From DASUPK01 sp963782345 (lineage in GTDB: Bacteria; Actinomycetota; Thermoleophilia; Solirubrobacterales; 70-9), in the NCBI GenBank assembly GCA_963782345.1, contig CAWAJF010000013.1, forward strand, positions 31,502-95,501: a stretch of DNA of 64,000 nucleotides, given 5' to 3'. The position numbers and the translations under genes are program-made. Below are positions 6,990-15,297 of the stretch, one piece after another. Position 1 is the stretch's first letter. The number at the start of each line of letters is the position of its first letter. The notes beneath the pieces were generated by a model, which searched no databases, was not told the origin of the DNA, and saw only the letters and a program-made list of their open reading frames with translations.

Positions 6990-8756
6990 GTGTTCGAGAA
7001 GGTTCTGATCGCAAACCGCGGCGAGATCTCCATCCGCGTCGCCCGCACCCTGAAGGAGATGGGGATCGGCTCGGTCGCCGTCTACTCGGAGCTCGACCGT
7101 GACGCTCCGCACGTGCGCGAGGCCGATGAGGCGTTCCTGCTCGGCCCGCCGACGCCGGCCGAGAGCTACCTGAACATCGAGAAGATCCTCGAGGTGGCGC
7201 GGAGCGCCGGCGTCGAGGGGATCCATCCCGGCTACGGCTTCCTCGCCGAGAACGCCGAGTTCGCGGCCGCCTGCGAGAAGGCGAAGATCACCTGGATCGG
7301 CCCCCCGCCCAAGGCGATCGAGGCGATGGGCTCGAAGACCCGCTCCCGAGAGCTGATGCAGAAGGCGGGAGTGCCGATCGTGCCCGGCGCCACCTCGCCG
7401 GTGAAGGATGTCGAGGCGGCCACCAAACAGGCGCGCGAGATCGGCTATCCGATCGCCTGCAAGGCGGCCGGGGGAGGTGGCGGCAAGGGTTTCCGGGTGG
7501 CCGTCGACGAGGAGAGCCTCGCCGACGCGTTCGAGGGCGCGGCTCGGGAGGGAGAGAAGTTCTTCAGCGACCCGACGGTCTACCTCGAGCGCTACATGGA
7601 GGACCCGCGCCACGTCGAGGTCCAGGTGCTGGCCGACGCCAAGGGAAACGTGATCCACCTCGGCGAGCGCGACTGCTCGATCCAGCGCCGGCATCAGAAG
7701 CTGATCGAGGAGTCGCCCGGCCCAAAGGTCGATGAGGAGATGCGCGAGCGGATCGGCCGGATCGCCACCGAGGCCGCCGCCGCGGTCGGTTACCGCTCGG
7801 CCGGGACGGTCGAGGGCCTCCAGGTCGGCGACGACTACTACTTCCTCGAGATGAACACCCGCGTGCAGGTCGAGCACTGCGTGACCGAGATGGTCACCGG
7901 CATCGACATCGTCCGAGAGCAGATCAAGATCGCCGCCGGCGAGCCGCTCTCGATCTCTCAGGAGGACGTGGATCTCCGCGGGCACGCGATCGAGTGCCGG
8001 ATCAACGCCGAGGCCGCGCACAAGAACTTCGCGCCCGCTCCCGGGCGGATCACGAGCTACCGCGAGCCGGCAGGTCCGGGCGTGCGGGTCGACTCGGGCG
8101 TTGAGGCGGGCTCGGAGATCACCCCGATGTACGACCCGATGGTCGCGAAGCTGATCGTCTGGGACGTCGACCGCGAGCACGCGACCAGGCGGATGATCCG
8201 AGCCCTCGGCGAGTACGAGGTCGGTGGGGTGACCACGCTGATCCCCTTCCACACTGCCCTGCTCGCGACCGAGCAATGGGCGAATGGCGAGACCTGCCGC
8301 GACCTCGTGGGAGACCGTGACTGGCTCAAGCAGCTGGCCGCGGCCGAGACGGCCGAGAAGGCCCTCCACGCCGAGGGCGACGGCGAGCAGGTCACCCGCG
8401 ATTACAAGGTCGAGGTCGCCGGGAAGCTCTTCGATGTCAAGGTGATCGGCGACGCGGTCGCGGCGCCGGCGGGTGGCGGCGGGGCGGGCCTGAAGCGCCC
8501 GCCGAAGCGCGAGCGCTCCGGTGGTGGGGGCAGCGCTGCCTCGGGGAACGACCTCGTCTCGCCTCTGCAGGGCAACGTCTTCAAGGTCCCCGTCGAGCAG
8601 GACCAGGAGGTCTCGGAGGGCGACCTCGTCTGCGTGATCGAGGCGATGAAGATGGAGAACGAGATCACCGCCCACCGGTCGGGCAAGATCACGAAGCTGG
8701 CCGCCGAGGAGGGCGCGCCGGTGAACTCCGGCGACCTGCTCGCGACGATCGAGTAG
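6990..8756 (+). CDS. accA3: Acyl-CoA carboxylase alpha chain (biotin carboxylase plus biotin carrier)
   Basis: Carboxylates its own biotin with bicarbonate and ATP, then hands the carboxyl to a beta subunit that makes malonyl- or methylmalonyl-CoA. With the GTG at 6990 it has 588 residues, the usual length for actinobacterial AccA. The biotin carboxylase domain covers residues 1-450: it begins FEKVLIANRGEISIRV, and has the ATP-grasp glycine loop AAGGGGGKGF and EMNTRVQVEH. A linker rich in Gly and Pro follows, then the carrier domain with biotinyl Lys554 in EAMKMEN. A longer frame open to 6822 would overlap the TSUP gene and is Arg/Ala rich, so I reject it. No beta subunit gene is in view. Confidence 0.92.
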   Translation: MFEKVLIANRGEISIRVARTLKEMGIGSVAVYSELDRDAPHVREADEAFLLGPPTPAESYLNIEKILEVARSAGVEGIHPGYGFLAENAEFAAACEKAKITWIGPPPKAIEAMGSKTRSRELMQKAGVPIVPGATSPVKDVEAATKQAREIGYPIACKAAGGGGGKGFRVAVDEESLADAFEGAAREGEKFFSDPTVYLERYMEDPRHVEVQVLADAKGNVIHLGERDCSIQRRHQKLIEESPGPKVDEEMRERIGRIATEAAAAVGYRSAGTVEGLQVGDDYYFLEMNTRVQVEHCVTEMVTGIDIVREQIKIAAGEPLSISQEDVDLRGHAIECRINAEAAHKNFAPAPGRITSYREPAGPGVRVDSGVEAGSEITPMYDPMVAKLIVWDVDREHATRRMIRALGEYEVGGVTTLIPFHTALLATEQWANGETCRDLVGDRDWLKQLAAAETAEKALHAEGDGEQVTRDYKVEVAGKLFDVKVIGDAVAAPAGGGGAGLKRPPKRERSGGGGSAASGNDLVSPLQGNVFKVPVEQDQEVSEGDLVCVIEAMKMENEITAHRSGKITKLAAEEGAPVNSGDLLATIE

Positions 8757-8758
8757 CG

Positions 8759-9442
8759 CTACTTCGCGCCGAGCTTCGCCGCGGCCTCGCGGATGTTCTT
8801 CACGGTGGCGTCCGGAGCCTTGCGGCCCTCGAGCTTCTCGCCGTGGCGGTTCACCCAGATCGTCGGCACGTTCAGCTTCAGGGCGGGGCCGACGTCGGTC
8901 TCGTAGCCGGAGGCGATGTGGACCCAGCCCTTCTTCCCTCCGATGCGGCGGGCGCACTCGCGCAGGTGGGTGTTGTCGGGCTTGTAGCTGCGGACCTGCT
9001 GAGCGGTGACGACAAGGTCGAGCTCGGTGCGCAGGTGACGCCGTGAGATCCCGAGCAGCTTGTCGTCGACGTTGGAGATGATCCCGATCTCGTAGCGGTC
9101 CCTGAGGCGGTCCATCGCGGCATTCGCCTCGCGAAAGGGAGGCCAGGACGCCACGCTGTCCGGGAGGAACTGCGCGCGAGACGGCTCGAGCGTCCAGTCG
9201 ATCTCCTCGGCGGTCTGCACGGCGGCCCTGCGGAGGACCTCCGCGTAGAGCTCGTAGGAGCCGGACATGATCTGCGCCTGGTTCTCGAAGAACCGCTGGA
9301 GGAACTCCCCTTCGTCGATCGTCAGGCCATCGCGATCGGCCTGCTTCTGGAAGGCGTCCATGATCCCCTTCTCCCAATCGATCAGGGTGCCGTAGCAGTC
9401 CGTGGTCACCCACTTGATGTCTTTCAGCTTTGGAAGGGCCAT
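8759..9442 (-). CDS. HAD-family hydrolase, haloacid dehalogenase type II-like
   Basis: A 227-residue HAD hydrolase. The nucleophile is Asp15 in TTDCYGTLIDW; the DxYGT form, with Tyr after the nucleophile, is that of 2-haloacid dehalogenases rather than DxDGT phosphatases. Ser-Asn of motif II (IISNVDD), Lys of motif III (YKPDNTHL) and the acidic motif IV region (ASGYETDV) are present. The substrate is unknown; many such genes act on phosphates. Its stop lies 2 bp from the stop of the convergent carboxylase gene. The ATG follows an AATACT box by 12 bases. Confidence 0.8.
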   Translation of the reverse strand: MALPKLKDIKWVTTDCYGTLIDWEKGIMDAFQKQADRDGLTIDEGEFLQRFFENQAQIMSGSYELYAEVLRRAAVQTAEEIDWTLEPSRAQFLPDSVASWPPFREANAAMDRLRDRYEIGIISNVDDKLLGISRRHLRTELDLVVTAQQVRSYKPDNTHLRECARRIGGKKGWVHIASGYETDVGPALKLNVPTIWVNRHGEKLEGRKAPDATVKNIREAAAKLGAK

Positions 9443-9454
9443 GAGAGCCGCGGG

Positions 9455-9460
9455 AGTATT
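9455..9460 (-). promoter_or_regulatory. -10 box before the HAD hydrolase
   Basis: On the minus strand AATACT ends 12 bases before the ATG at 9442. No ribosome site is seen, so the transcript would have a very short leader or none. Confidence 0.35.
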
Positions 9461-9546
9461 GCAATTTGCCTCTTTCGGGGCCTGTCCCCAAGCGCTGCCG
9501 ACCCCCTCGGCGCGTCTGCCAGCCGCTCATGTACCCTCTCGCGGCC

Positions 9547-10716
9547 TTGGATCTCCTCGAATATCAGGGAAAGCAGCTCTTCGCCGGACACGGTGTTCCC
9601 GTCCCCGAAGGGCGGGTCGCCGACACCGTCGATGCCGCCGTGGAGGCGGCAGAGCAGATCGGCTATCCGTGCGTGATCAAGGCCCAGGTGCAGATCGGAG
9701 GGCGCGGGAAGGCCGGCGGCATCAAGGTCGCCCAGGACAAGGATGAGGCGACCGAGCACGCCAATGCGATCCTCGGCATGGACATCCGCGGGCCGCGCGG
9801 CGAGGGCCCCTTCACCGTCCATCAGGTGTGGGTCGAGCGCGCCTCCGACATCGATGCCGAGTACTACGCCTCGGTCATCCTCGACCGCTCCGCCAAGAAG
9901 CTGCTGGCGATGCTCTCGACCATGGGTGGGATGAACGTCGAGGAGATCGCGGAGAAGGACCCGGACGCTCTGGTCCGCCGCCACGTGGAGCCCTCCGAGG
10001 GGTTCGGCGAAGCCCAGGCGACCGCGCTGGCGTCGGACGCCGGACTCCCCGAGGAAGCTCGCGAGAAGACCGCCGCGTCCCTGGTGAAGCTCTACGAGGC
10101 GTTCAACGACAGCGACGCCACCCTGATCGAGGTCAATCCGCTGGTGCTCACGAAGGGCGGCGACGTGATCGCCCTCGATTCGAAGGTGACGATCGACAAC
10201 TCCGCTCTCTACCGCCACGAGGACCTCGCGGACCTCGAGGAGGGCTTCATCGAGGACGAGCAGGAGCGGATGGCGAAGGAGAAGGGCCTCACCTACGTGA
10301 AGCTCGACGGGGACATCGGCATCCTCGGCAACGGCGCCGGGCTCTGCATGTCCACCCTGGACGTCGTCGCCCAGGCAGGCGGCAGGCCGGCCAACTTCCT
10401 CGACGCCGGCGGCGGCTCCAAGGCCGAGGCGATCATCGACGCGCTCACCGTGATCACCTCTGATGAGAAGGTCGTCGCGATCCTCTTCAACATCTTCGGC
10501 GGCATCACCCGCTGCGACGAGATCGCCAAGGGCATCATCGAGGCCTCCCAGCAGATCGACATCGGCGTCCCGCTGGTCGTCCGCCTCGACGGCACGAACT
10601 CCGAGGAGGGGCTCAGCCTCCTCGCGGACGCCGACCTGCCCAACCTCCACGTCGAGAAGACCATGCTCGGCGCGGCCGAGAAGGTCGTCGAGCTCGCCAA
10701 GGCGGAGGCCGGCTGA
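9547..10716 (+). CDS. sucC: Succinyl-CoA synthetase beta subunit
   Basis: Beta subunit of the TCA cycle enzyme that couples succinyl-CoA cleavage to nucleotide triphosphate synthesis. It has an ATP-grasp fold: the N-terminus DLLEYQGKQLF, the glycine loop GGRGKAGGIKVA, the metal and phosphate segment EVNPLVLTKGGDVIALDSK, and a C-terminal CoA-ligase domain with FNIFGGITRCDEIA. I start it at TTG 9547 (389 residues) because that gives the family N-terminus exactly and a TACCCT box lies 9 bases upstream. An in-frame ATG at 9529 would add six residues and has no ribosome site either. Followed by sucD. Confidence 0.93.
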   Translation: MDLLEYQGKQLFAGHGVPVPEGRVADTVDAAVEAAEQIGYPCVIKAQVQIGGRGKAGGIKVAQDKDEATEHANAILGMDIRGPRGEGPFTVHQVWVERASDIDAEYYASVILDRSAKKLLAMLSTMGGMNVEEIAEKDPDALVRRHVEPSEGFGEAQATALASDAGLPEEAREKTAASLVKLYEAFNDSDATLIEVNPLVLTKGGDVIALDSKVTIDNSALYRHEDLADLEEGFIEDEQERMAKEKGLTYVKLDGDIGILGNGAGLCMSTLDVVAQAGGRPANFLDAGGGSKAEAIIDALTVITSDEKVVAILFNIFGGITRCDEIAKGIIEASQQIDIGVPLVVRLDGTNSEEGLSLLADADLPNLHVEKTMLGAAEKVVELAKAEAG

Positions 10717-10753
10717 TGGGCCCCCGGACGCGAAGCCGAGGAGGGGCCATTTA
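10717..10753 (+). repeat. Dispersed hairpin repeat, copy 2, holding the sucD ribosome site
   Basis: The stem is GGCCCC (10719-10724) with GGGGCC (10743-10748), while the interior CGCGAAGCCGA is kept from the other copies. The change in both arms relative to TGCTCC/GGAGCA preserves pairing. The sucD ribosome site AGGAGG (10739-10744) lies in the 3' half and partly in the closing stem. Confidence 0.75.
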
Positions 10754-11632
10754 ATGAGCATCATCGTCGGCGACGAGACACGGCTCGTGATCTCCGGCCT
10801 CACTGGCCGCGAGGGCTCCTTCCACGGCCTGCGAAACCGCGACTACGGCACCGACGTGGTCGCCGGCGTCACTCCGAAGAAGGGAGGCCAGGACGTCGAG
10901 GGGATCCCGATCTTCGACACGATCGCCGAAGCCGTCGACGAGCGGGGAGCGAACACCTCGATGATCTTCGTCCCGGCCCGCTTCGCCGCCGCCTCGATCA
11001 ACGAGGCGATCGACGCCGGGATCGAGACGGTGATCGCGATCACCGAGCACATCCCGGTCCACGACATGCTCGCCACCTACTGGAAGGCGCGCGACGCCGG
11101 CGTCAGGCTGATCGGCCCCAACTGCCCCGGCGTGCTCAGCCCCGGCAAGGCGAACGTCGGGATCATCCCGGCCCAGTTCTTCGAGCAGGGCTCGATCGGC
11201 GTCGTCTCCAAGTCGGGGACCCTGACCTACCAGATCGGCAACGAGCTCAAGCAGGCCGGGCTCGGCAACTCCTCGATCGTCGGCATCGGCGGCGATCCGA
11301 TCGTCGGCTCCGACTTCATCGACATCCTCACCCTCTTCGAGCAGGACGACGAGACCGAGCTGATCGTGATGGTCGGCGAGATCGGCGGCGACGCCGAGGA
11401 GCGCGCCGCCGAGTTCATCGCCGAGAACGTCTCGAAGCCGGTCGTCTCCTACATCGCCGGCTTCACCGCTCCGCCGGGCAAGCAGATGGGCCACGCCGGA
11501 GCGATCATCTCCGGCTCCTCGGGCACCGCCGAGGCGAAGAAGGAGGCCCTCGAGGCCCAGGGCATCCGAGTCGGCAAGAGCCCGACCGAGACCGCCCAGC
11601 TCGCCGCCGAGACGATCGGCGCAAAGGCCTAG
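10754..11632 (+). CDS. sucD: Succinyl-CoA synthetase alpha subunit
   Basis: Alpha subunit (292 residues) that binds CoA and carries the phosphohistidine. The N-terminal CoA-binding domain has SGLTGREGSFHG and GVTPKKGGQ. IGPNCPGVLSPG follows in the middle, and the catalytic His is in KQMGHAGAIISGSSGTAE. The start is the ATG at 10754, 9 bases after AGGAGG, 37 bp behind sucC. The ribosome site can be drawn into the intergenic hairpin, so expression relative to sucC may be tuned there. Its stop is 1 bp from that of the convergent SnoaL-like gene. Confidence 0.95.
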   Translation: MSIIVGDETRLVISGLTGREGSFHGLRNRDYGTDVVAGVTPKKGGQDVEGIPIFDTIAEAVDERGANTSMIFVPARFAAASINEAIDAGIETVIAITEHIPVHDMLATYWKARDAGVRLIGPNCPGVLSPGKANVGIIPAQFFEQGSIGVVSKSGTLTYQIGNELKQAGLGNSSIVGIGGDPIVGSDFIDILTLFEQDDETELIVMVGEIGGDAEERAAEFIAENVSKPVVSYIAGFTAPPGKQMGHAGAIISGSSGTAEAKKEALEAQGIRVGKSPTETAQLAAETIGAKA

Positions 11633-11633
11633 T

Positions 11634-12260
11634 TCAGGCGGTCTGCCGGGATGCCCGGCGGCGGAGCTTCGCGCGTGCCCGGGCGGCCCGCTTCTGCTCC
11701 TCGCTCAGGGTGAGGGACTTCTTGCGGGGCGGCCGCTGCTCGGGCGCCTCGGGCGCCGGCTGAGCCTCGGGAGACGACTCGTCGGCCTCGGCCTCCGGGC
11801 CTTGCTGCGGGGGCTCGGCGTCCGGGACCGTCCGGCGCTTGACCTGGCCCTGATCGAGCCGGCCGCCAAGCAGCTCCTTCGCCGCGCGGACGGCCTCCTT
11901 GGGCGTCAGGTAGGTCACCCACGAGACGATCTTCGACTCCTCCACGACCCAGAGCCCGCCGAAGCGGCGATCGACCGGCGCGCCGTCCTTGGGCTTGCCA
12001 CGCTCGCGGCAGATCGCGACGACCTTGCCAGGTCCGACCTCGGCGATGTCCTCGACGTCGAAGCTGTGGGACTCCCAGCCATCGAGGTAGCGGCGCATCG
12101 CGCGCTGGACGTCCTCGCGCTTCCAGACGAGGTCGCCATCGGTGCGGGAGGCGCGCTCGTCCCAGCGAATCAGCGGATCGGCGAGCGCGAGCGCGATCTC
12201 GCAGTCACCGTTGCCGTAGGCCTGCAGAGCGATCCTGACCAACTCGAGCGACGCCGGCAT
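11634..12260 (-). CDS. SnoaL/NTF2-like protein with disordered basic tail
   Basis: A 208-residue protein. The first 125 residues form a cone-shaped NTF2/SnoaL-like domain (LVRIALQAYGNGDCEIALALADPLIRWDE at the start and GGLWVVEESKIVSWVTYLTPKEAVRA at its end), a fold used for small-molecule binding or catalysis. Residues 135-180 are Pro/Glu/Ala rich and probably disordered, and the last 25 are strongly basic, which suggests contact with nucleic acid or membrane. Function unknown. The ATG follows an AATACT box by 8 bases and is divergent from the aminotransferase gene. Confidence 0.7.
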   Translation of the reverse strand: MPASLELVRIALQAYGNGDCEIALALADPLIRWDERASRTDGDLVWKREDVQRAMRRYLDGWESHSFDVEDIAEVGPGKVVAICRERGKPKDGAPVDRRFGGLWVVEESKIVSWVTYLTPKEAVRAAKELLGGRLDQGQVKRRTVPDAEPPQQGPEAEADESSPEAQPAPEAPEQRPPRKKSLTLSEEQKRAARARAKLRRRASRQTA

Positions 12261-12411
12261 CGCGCAACAGTATTGCCGACGCGCCGGGCGCTCAACTCGA
12301 TTCTTCCCGGACCGCGGCTTCCCTGCCGATCGCGTGTGTCCGTACAGACCGGGCGGCCTTCATCCCCCGCTGGTGGCGGAGTATCGCACCGTTCGTATAC
12401 TCGATGCGCCA
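12261..12411. promoter_or_regulatory. Divergent gap with two leaderless-type promoters
   Basis: Minus strand: AATACT (12274-12269) lies 8 bases before the SnoaL-like ATG. Plus strand: TATACT (12396-12401) lies 10 bases before the aminotransferase ATG. No Shine-Dalgarno sequence precedes either start. The remaining bases show no repeat. Confidence 0.45.
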
Positions 12412-13524
12412 ATGGCCGGACGGACGATCAGCTTCGCTCGAGGCGCTCCGAGTGCCGACATCCTTCCGCACGAGGCCGTGCGCGAGGCGGCGGCGCATGC
12501 CCTCGAGTCCGATTGGGAGAAGGCACTGAGCTACGGCACCGGCCGGGGCCATCTCGGCCTCTGCGAGTGGATCGCGGAGCTCCACGCCGTCGAGCCCGAT
12601 CAGGTGATGATCACCAACGGCTCGATGGAGGGGGCCGCTCTCCTGTTCCGCCATCTCGTCTCGAAGGGAGACCGCGTCGTCGTCGAGCAGCCCACCTACG
12701 ACCGCACGCTCCTGTTGCTCCAGCAGGCCGGCGCCGATCTGGTTGGCGCAAAGCTGGAGGCCGACGGCATCGATCCCACGGAGGTCGAATCCGCATGCAG
12801 CGAGGGCGAGGTGAAGCTCGCCCACGTGATCCCGAACTTCCACAACCCAGCGGGCTGCACCCTCTCGCTCGAGAAGCGGGGCGCGCTGGTCCGGCTCGCG
12901 GCCGACAAGGGCTTCACCCTCTTCGAGGACGATCCGTACCGCCTGATCCGCTTTGGAGATGAACCTAGGAAGACCATGCTCGACATGGACGCCGCGGATC
13001 GCGTGATCCACGCGTCCTCCTTCTCGAAGTCGGTCAGCCCGGGCGTGCGGGTCGGCTATCTGGTTGGTCCCACCGACCAGATCGCGACCCTCGCCAAGAG
13101 GGCGAACGAGACCTACATCTCGCCCAACATGCTGGCCGAGGCGATCGTCTACGAGCTCTGCCGCTCCGGCGGGCTCGACGAGAACCTCAAGGTCGTGAAC
13201 GCGGCGCTCCGCGAGCGGAGAGACGCCCTCGTCGACGCTCTCCGCGAGCACATCCCGGAGGCCGAATTCGTGGTGCCCGAGGGCGGCTACTTCCTCTGGC
13301 TCGACCTGAACGACGACGTTGACACCAAGGCCCTGCTCGCCGAGGCCAAGGAGGAGGGAGTCACCTTCGTCGCGGGCCCCGACTTCATGATGGAAGGCGG
13401 GTCGAACAGCCTGAGGCTCTCGTTCGCGCCGGTGCCCGCCGGCGAGGTCGCCGAGGGCGTGCAGCGCCTCGCGCGCGCCCTGGAGCGGGTCCGCGAGGGC
13501 GCCTCCAACGCGAAGGCCGCCTAG
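12412..13524 (+). CDS. PLP-dependent aminotransferase, class I/II (MocR/LysN-like)
   Basis: A 370-residue fold type I aminotransferase related to 2-aminoadipate and valine-pyruvate transaminases and to the enzyme half of MocR regulators. Visible are YGTGRGHLGLCEWIA, NGSMEGAALL, the cofactor Asp region FEDDPYRLIRFGDEP, the Schiff-base Lys206 in SSFSKSVSPGVRVGY, and the C-terminal Arg in SLRLSFAPV. It has no N-terminal helix-turn-helix, so it is an enzyme and not a regulator. The amino donor is unknown. The stop codon overlaps that of the convergent 59-codon gene. Confidence 0.85.
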   Translation: MAGRTISFARGAPSADILPHEAVREAAAHALESDWEKALSYGTGRGHLGLCEWIAELHAVEPDQVMITNGSMEGAALLFRHLVSKGDRVVVEQPTYDRTLLLLQQAGADLVGAKLEADGIDPTEVESACSEGEVKLAHVIPNFHNPAGCTLSLEKRGALVRLAADKGFTLFEDDPYRLIRFGDEPRKTMLDMDAADRVIHASSFSKSVSPGVRVGYLVGPTDQIATLAKRANETYISPNMLAEAIVYELCRSGGLDENLKVVNAALRERRDALVDALREHIPEAEFVVPEGGYFLWLDLNDDVDTKALLAEAKEEGVTFVAGPDFMMEGGSNSLRLSFAPVPAGEVAEGVQRLARALERVREGASNAKAA

Positions 13525-13700
13525 AGACGGTCCCCGAGGATCTCCTGCGCCCGCCGGTAGAGGTTGAGGTCCTCCGCCCGGGCCGGGTAGGGCTTGCGCC
13601 GCTGCTCGGTGCGGTGAGCCTCGATCGCCCTGGCGATGGAGACCAGCCTGCGCTCGGCGACGTTGCGATCGGTGATCAACCTTCGGGTGCTTGCTTCCAT
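13521..13700 (-). CDS. Small basic protein, 59 residues, unknown
   Basis: A short gene with ATG at 13700 and a GGGGGAA ribosome site 4-5 bases upstream. The product, starting MEASTRRLITDRNVAERR, is highly charged, with many Arg and Glu, and probably helical (VSIARAIEAHRTEQRRKPYPAR). No family is recognised. The stop TAG overlaps the stop of the convergent aminotransferase gene by 3 bases, a gene-packing pattern common in this window. The strong ribosome site and sensible codon use are the evidence for it. Possible role unknown; a nucleic-acid binding peptide is conceivable. Confidence 0.55.
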   Translation of the reverse strand: MEASTRRLITDRNVAERRLVSIARAIEAHRTEQRRKPYPARAEDLNLYRRAQEILGDRL

Positions 13701-13804
13701 GTGTTCCCCCGTGCGTTGAGTGGCTTACTCGGCTGAGGCCCGGTGGCCTGCCGGCAATTCTCAGGCTCGGACCTGAACGGGGGGCTAAGAGTCGGTAAAG
13801 AAGC

Positions 13805-14512
13805 TCAGCGACCGTAGCGATCGCTCGAAATGACCAGCTGCTCCGGCAGCGGCGGCCGCGGCGGAGGCGCAGGGTCGGCTCGAACCGAGACCGTTTCGGC
13901 GACGCTCTTCGAGACCGGGTGCTTTCCGTCGTCCGAGGCCAGCACGACCTCTTCGTCATCAGAGCTCTCGAGCGTGCCCTTCAGTCCCGGGTTCAGCCCT
14001 GTCCCCTTCAGGTAGTGAAGGATCTCCTCGGCCTCGTTCTCGAAGCGGAGGATCATCACCTCGGCGCCGGGTTCCACATCCGCCAGCAGGACACCCTGCT
14101 CACGCGCTCCCTCGACGATCGGGTGGCCGTGCGGGCAGGTCTTCGCGTCTCCGATCGCGGCGAGCATCCTCTCCTCCAGCACGGGGGACATGGCGTGCTC
14201 GAGGCGCTCGGCCTCCTCGTGGACCTCGTCCCAGGGGATGCCCAGCACGTCCGTTAGAAAGCGCTCGATCAGCCTGTGGCGGCGGACGATCGCCTCAGCC
14301 TCGCCGCGGCCGCGCTCGGTGAAGGTGAGCGACTTGTCGTCGGCGCGCTCGACGTAGCCGTCGCCCTCGAGCCGGCCGATCATCTCGTGGACGGTCGGCG
14401 GCGAGAGCTGCATCGCCCGAGCGATGTTCGCCCCGTTGATCTGCAGTCCGGCCTCCTCCAGCCAGAACATCGTCTGCAGGTACTCCTCCTCCGCGATCGT
14501 GGCTTGCGCCAT
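13805..14512 (-). CDS. DtxR/MntR-family metal-dependent repressor
   Basis: A 235-residue iron or manganese sensor. The winged helix-turn-helix covers residues 1-65 (EEEYLQTMFWLEE, then the recognition helix LSPPTVHEMIGRLEGDGYVE). The metal-binding dimerisation domain covers 66-140, with RHRLIERFL, EEAERLEHAMSP and the CPHGHPI motif. A C-terminal SH3-like domain follows and ends in a proline-rich tail. The family represses metal uptake genes when the metal is bound. No metal transporter is adjacent, so targets are elsewhere. 104 bp separate it from the small gene downstream; that gap shows no clear signal. Confidence 0.88.
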   Translation of the reverse strand: MAQATIAEEEYLQTMFWLEEAGLQINGANIARAMQLSPPTVHEMIGRLEGDGYVERADDKSLTFTERGRGEAEAIVRRHRLIERFLTDVLGIPWDEVHEEAERLEHAMSPVLEERMLAAIGDAKTCPHGHPIVEGAREQGVLLADVEPGAEVMILRFENEAEEILHYLKGTGLNPGLKGTLESSDDEEVVLASDDGKHPVSKSVAETVSVRADPAPPPRPPLPEQLVISSDRYGR

Positions 14513-14521
14513 GGCCGCAGC

Positions 14522-14842
14522 CTACTCGGACCGGCTCCTCCCCTTCGCGAGCGAGCGCCCCAGCGCCTCGAGCCGGTCGTCCCACTCGGCGCTCACCATC
14601 TGGATCCAGCGGGCGGCCTCGTCGAGCGGCTGGGGACGGAGCTCGTAGTGCGTCTCCCTGCCGACCTTGGACGCGCTCACCAGCTCCGCGCCGTGCAGCG
14701 CCGAGAGATGCTTCGAGACGGCCTGGCGAGTCATCGGAAGCTGGTTCGCGAGACCACTCGCGGTAACCGTGCCGCCCCGGGCGAGCGTCTCGACCACCCG
14801 CCGGCGCGTCGGATCGGAGAGCGCGCCGAAGACCGCGTCCAC
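14522..14842 (-). CDS. ArsR-family repressor
   Basis: A winged helix-turn-helix protein of 106 residues if started at GTG 14842 (MDAVFGALSDPTRRRVVE, the usual family N-terminus). A longer frame to 14911 would overlap the upstream gene. The recognition helix is MTRQAVSKHLSAL. There are no metal-binding cysteines; this subgroup is typically paired with a SRPBCC/AHSA1 protein, and such a gene lies immediately upstream in the same operon. The likely operator is the GCAACC/GGTTGC palindrome before that gene. Confidence 0.83.
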   Translation of the reverse strand: MDAVFGALSDPTRRRVVETLARGGTVTASGLANQLPMTRQAVSKHLSALHGAELVSASKVGRETHYELRPQPLDEAARWIQMVSAEWDDRLEALGRSLAKGRSRSE

Positions 14843-14862
14843 GTGTCGGTGCGCGGGGGCCC

Positions 14863-15297
14863 TCAAGCGACCGGTGCGAATCTCAGTGCATGCTTCAGGC
14901 GGGCCAGGCACGGGCCCCAGCCGGCGGCGGCCATGGCGCTAGGCCCGGCGGCGGCGTTCGGGGCCACCGAATGCATCGGGGTCTCGACCACGGTCACGCG
15001 GGAACCACCCGGCAGGGCCTCGATCGTGAACTCGACGTAGCTCTCGCCCTCGCCGGGGCGCGACCAGGTGAAGGCGAAGCGCTCGTTCTCCTCCAGAGTC
15101 TCGACGGTGCCGGAACGCTCGTCGTCACCGTCGCGGACGGCGATCTCACCGCCCTCGACCGGATCCAGCTCGACGTCCGGCGCCATCCACTCCTCGAGAC
15201 GATCCTCGTCGGTGAGGGCCTCCCAGACTTCCTCGGGGCTGGCCTCGACGAGCGTCTCGCGCTCGACCCAGGGCGCTGTCTCATCCTGCAACCTCAT
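14863..15297 (-). CDS. SRPBCC (AHSA1-like) protein paired with ArsR
   Basis: A 144-residue START/Bet v1-like domain (ERETLVEASPEEVWEALTDEDRLEEWMAPD at the start, a beta-rich middle, and the C-terminal helix AAGWGPCLARLKHALRF). The fold holds a hydrophobic ligand, and this subgroup is often co-transcribed with an ArsR regulator, as here. The ligand is unknown. It is the first gene of a two-gene operon that faces clpP. The ATG sits 8 bases after a TAGCAT box with no ribosome site. Confidence 0.8.
   Translation of the reverse strand: MRLQDETAPWVERETLVEASPEEVWEALTDEDRLEEWMAPDVELDPVEGGEIAVRDGDDERSGTVETLEENERFAFTWSRPGEGESYVEFTIEALPGGSRVTVVETPMHSVAPNAAAGPSAMAAAGWGPCLARLKHALRFAPVA

Noticed and set aside
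5788..7008. A 406-codon plus-strand frame across the TSUP gene
   Set aside because: It is out of frame with the clear TSUP membrane protein and has the Arg/His-rich look of a shadow.
6663..9530. A 955-codon minus-strand frame
   Set aside because: It is an Arg/Asp-rich shadow of the carboxylase gene and the HAD gene, with no domain character of its own.
12292..13959. A 555-codon minus-strand frame over the aminotransferase
   Set aside because: It is a shadow frame. The real minus-strand gene inside this span is the 59-codon one in another frame.
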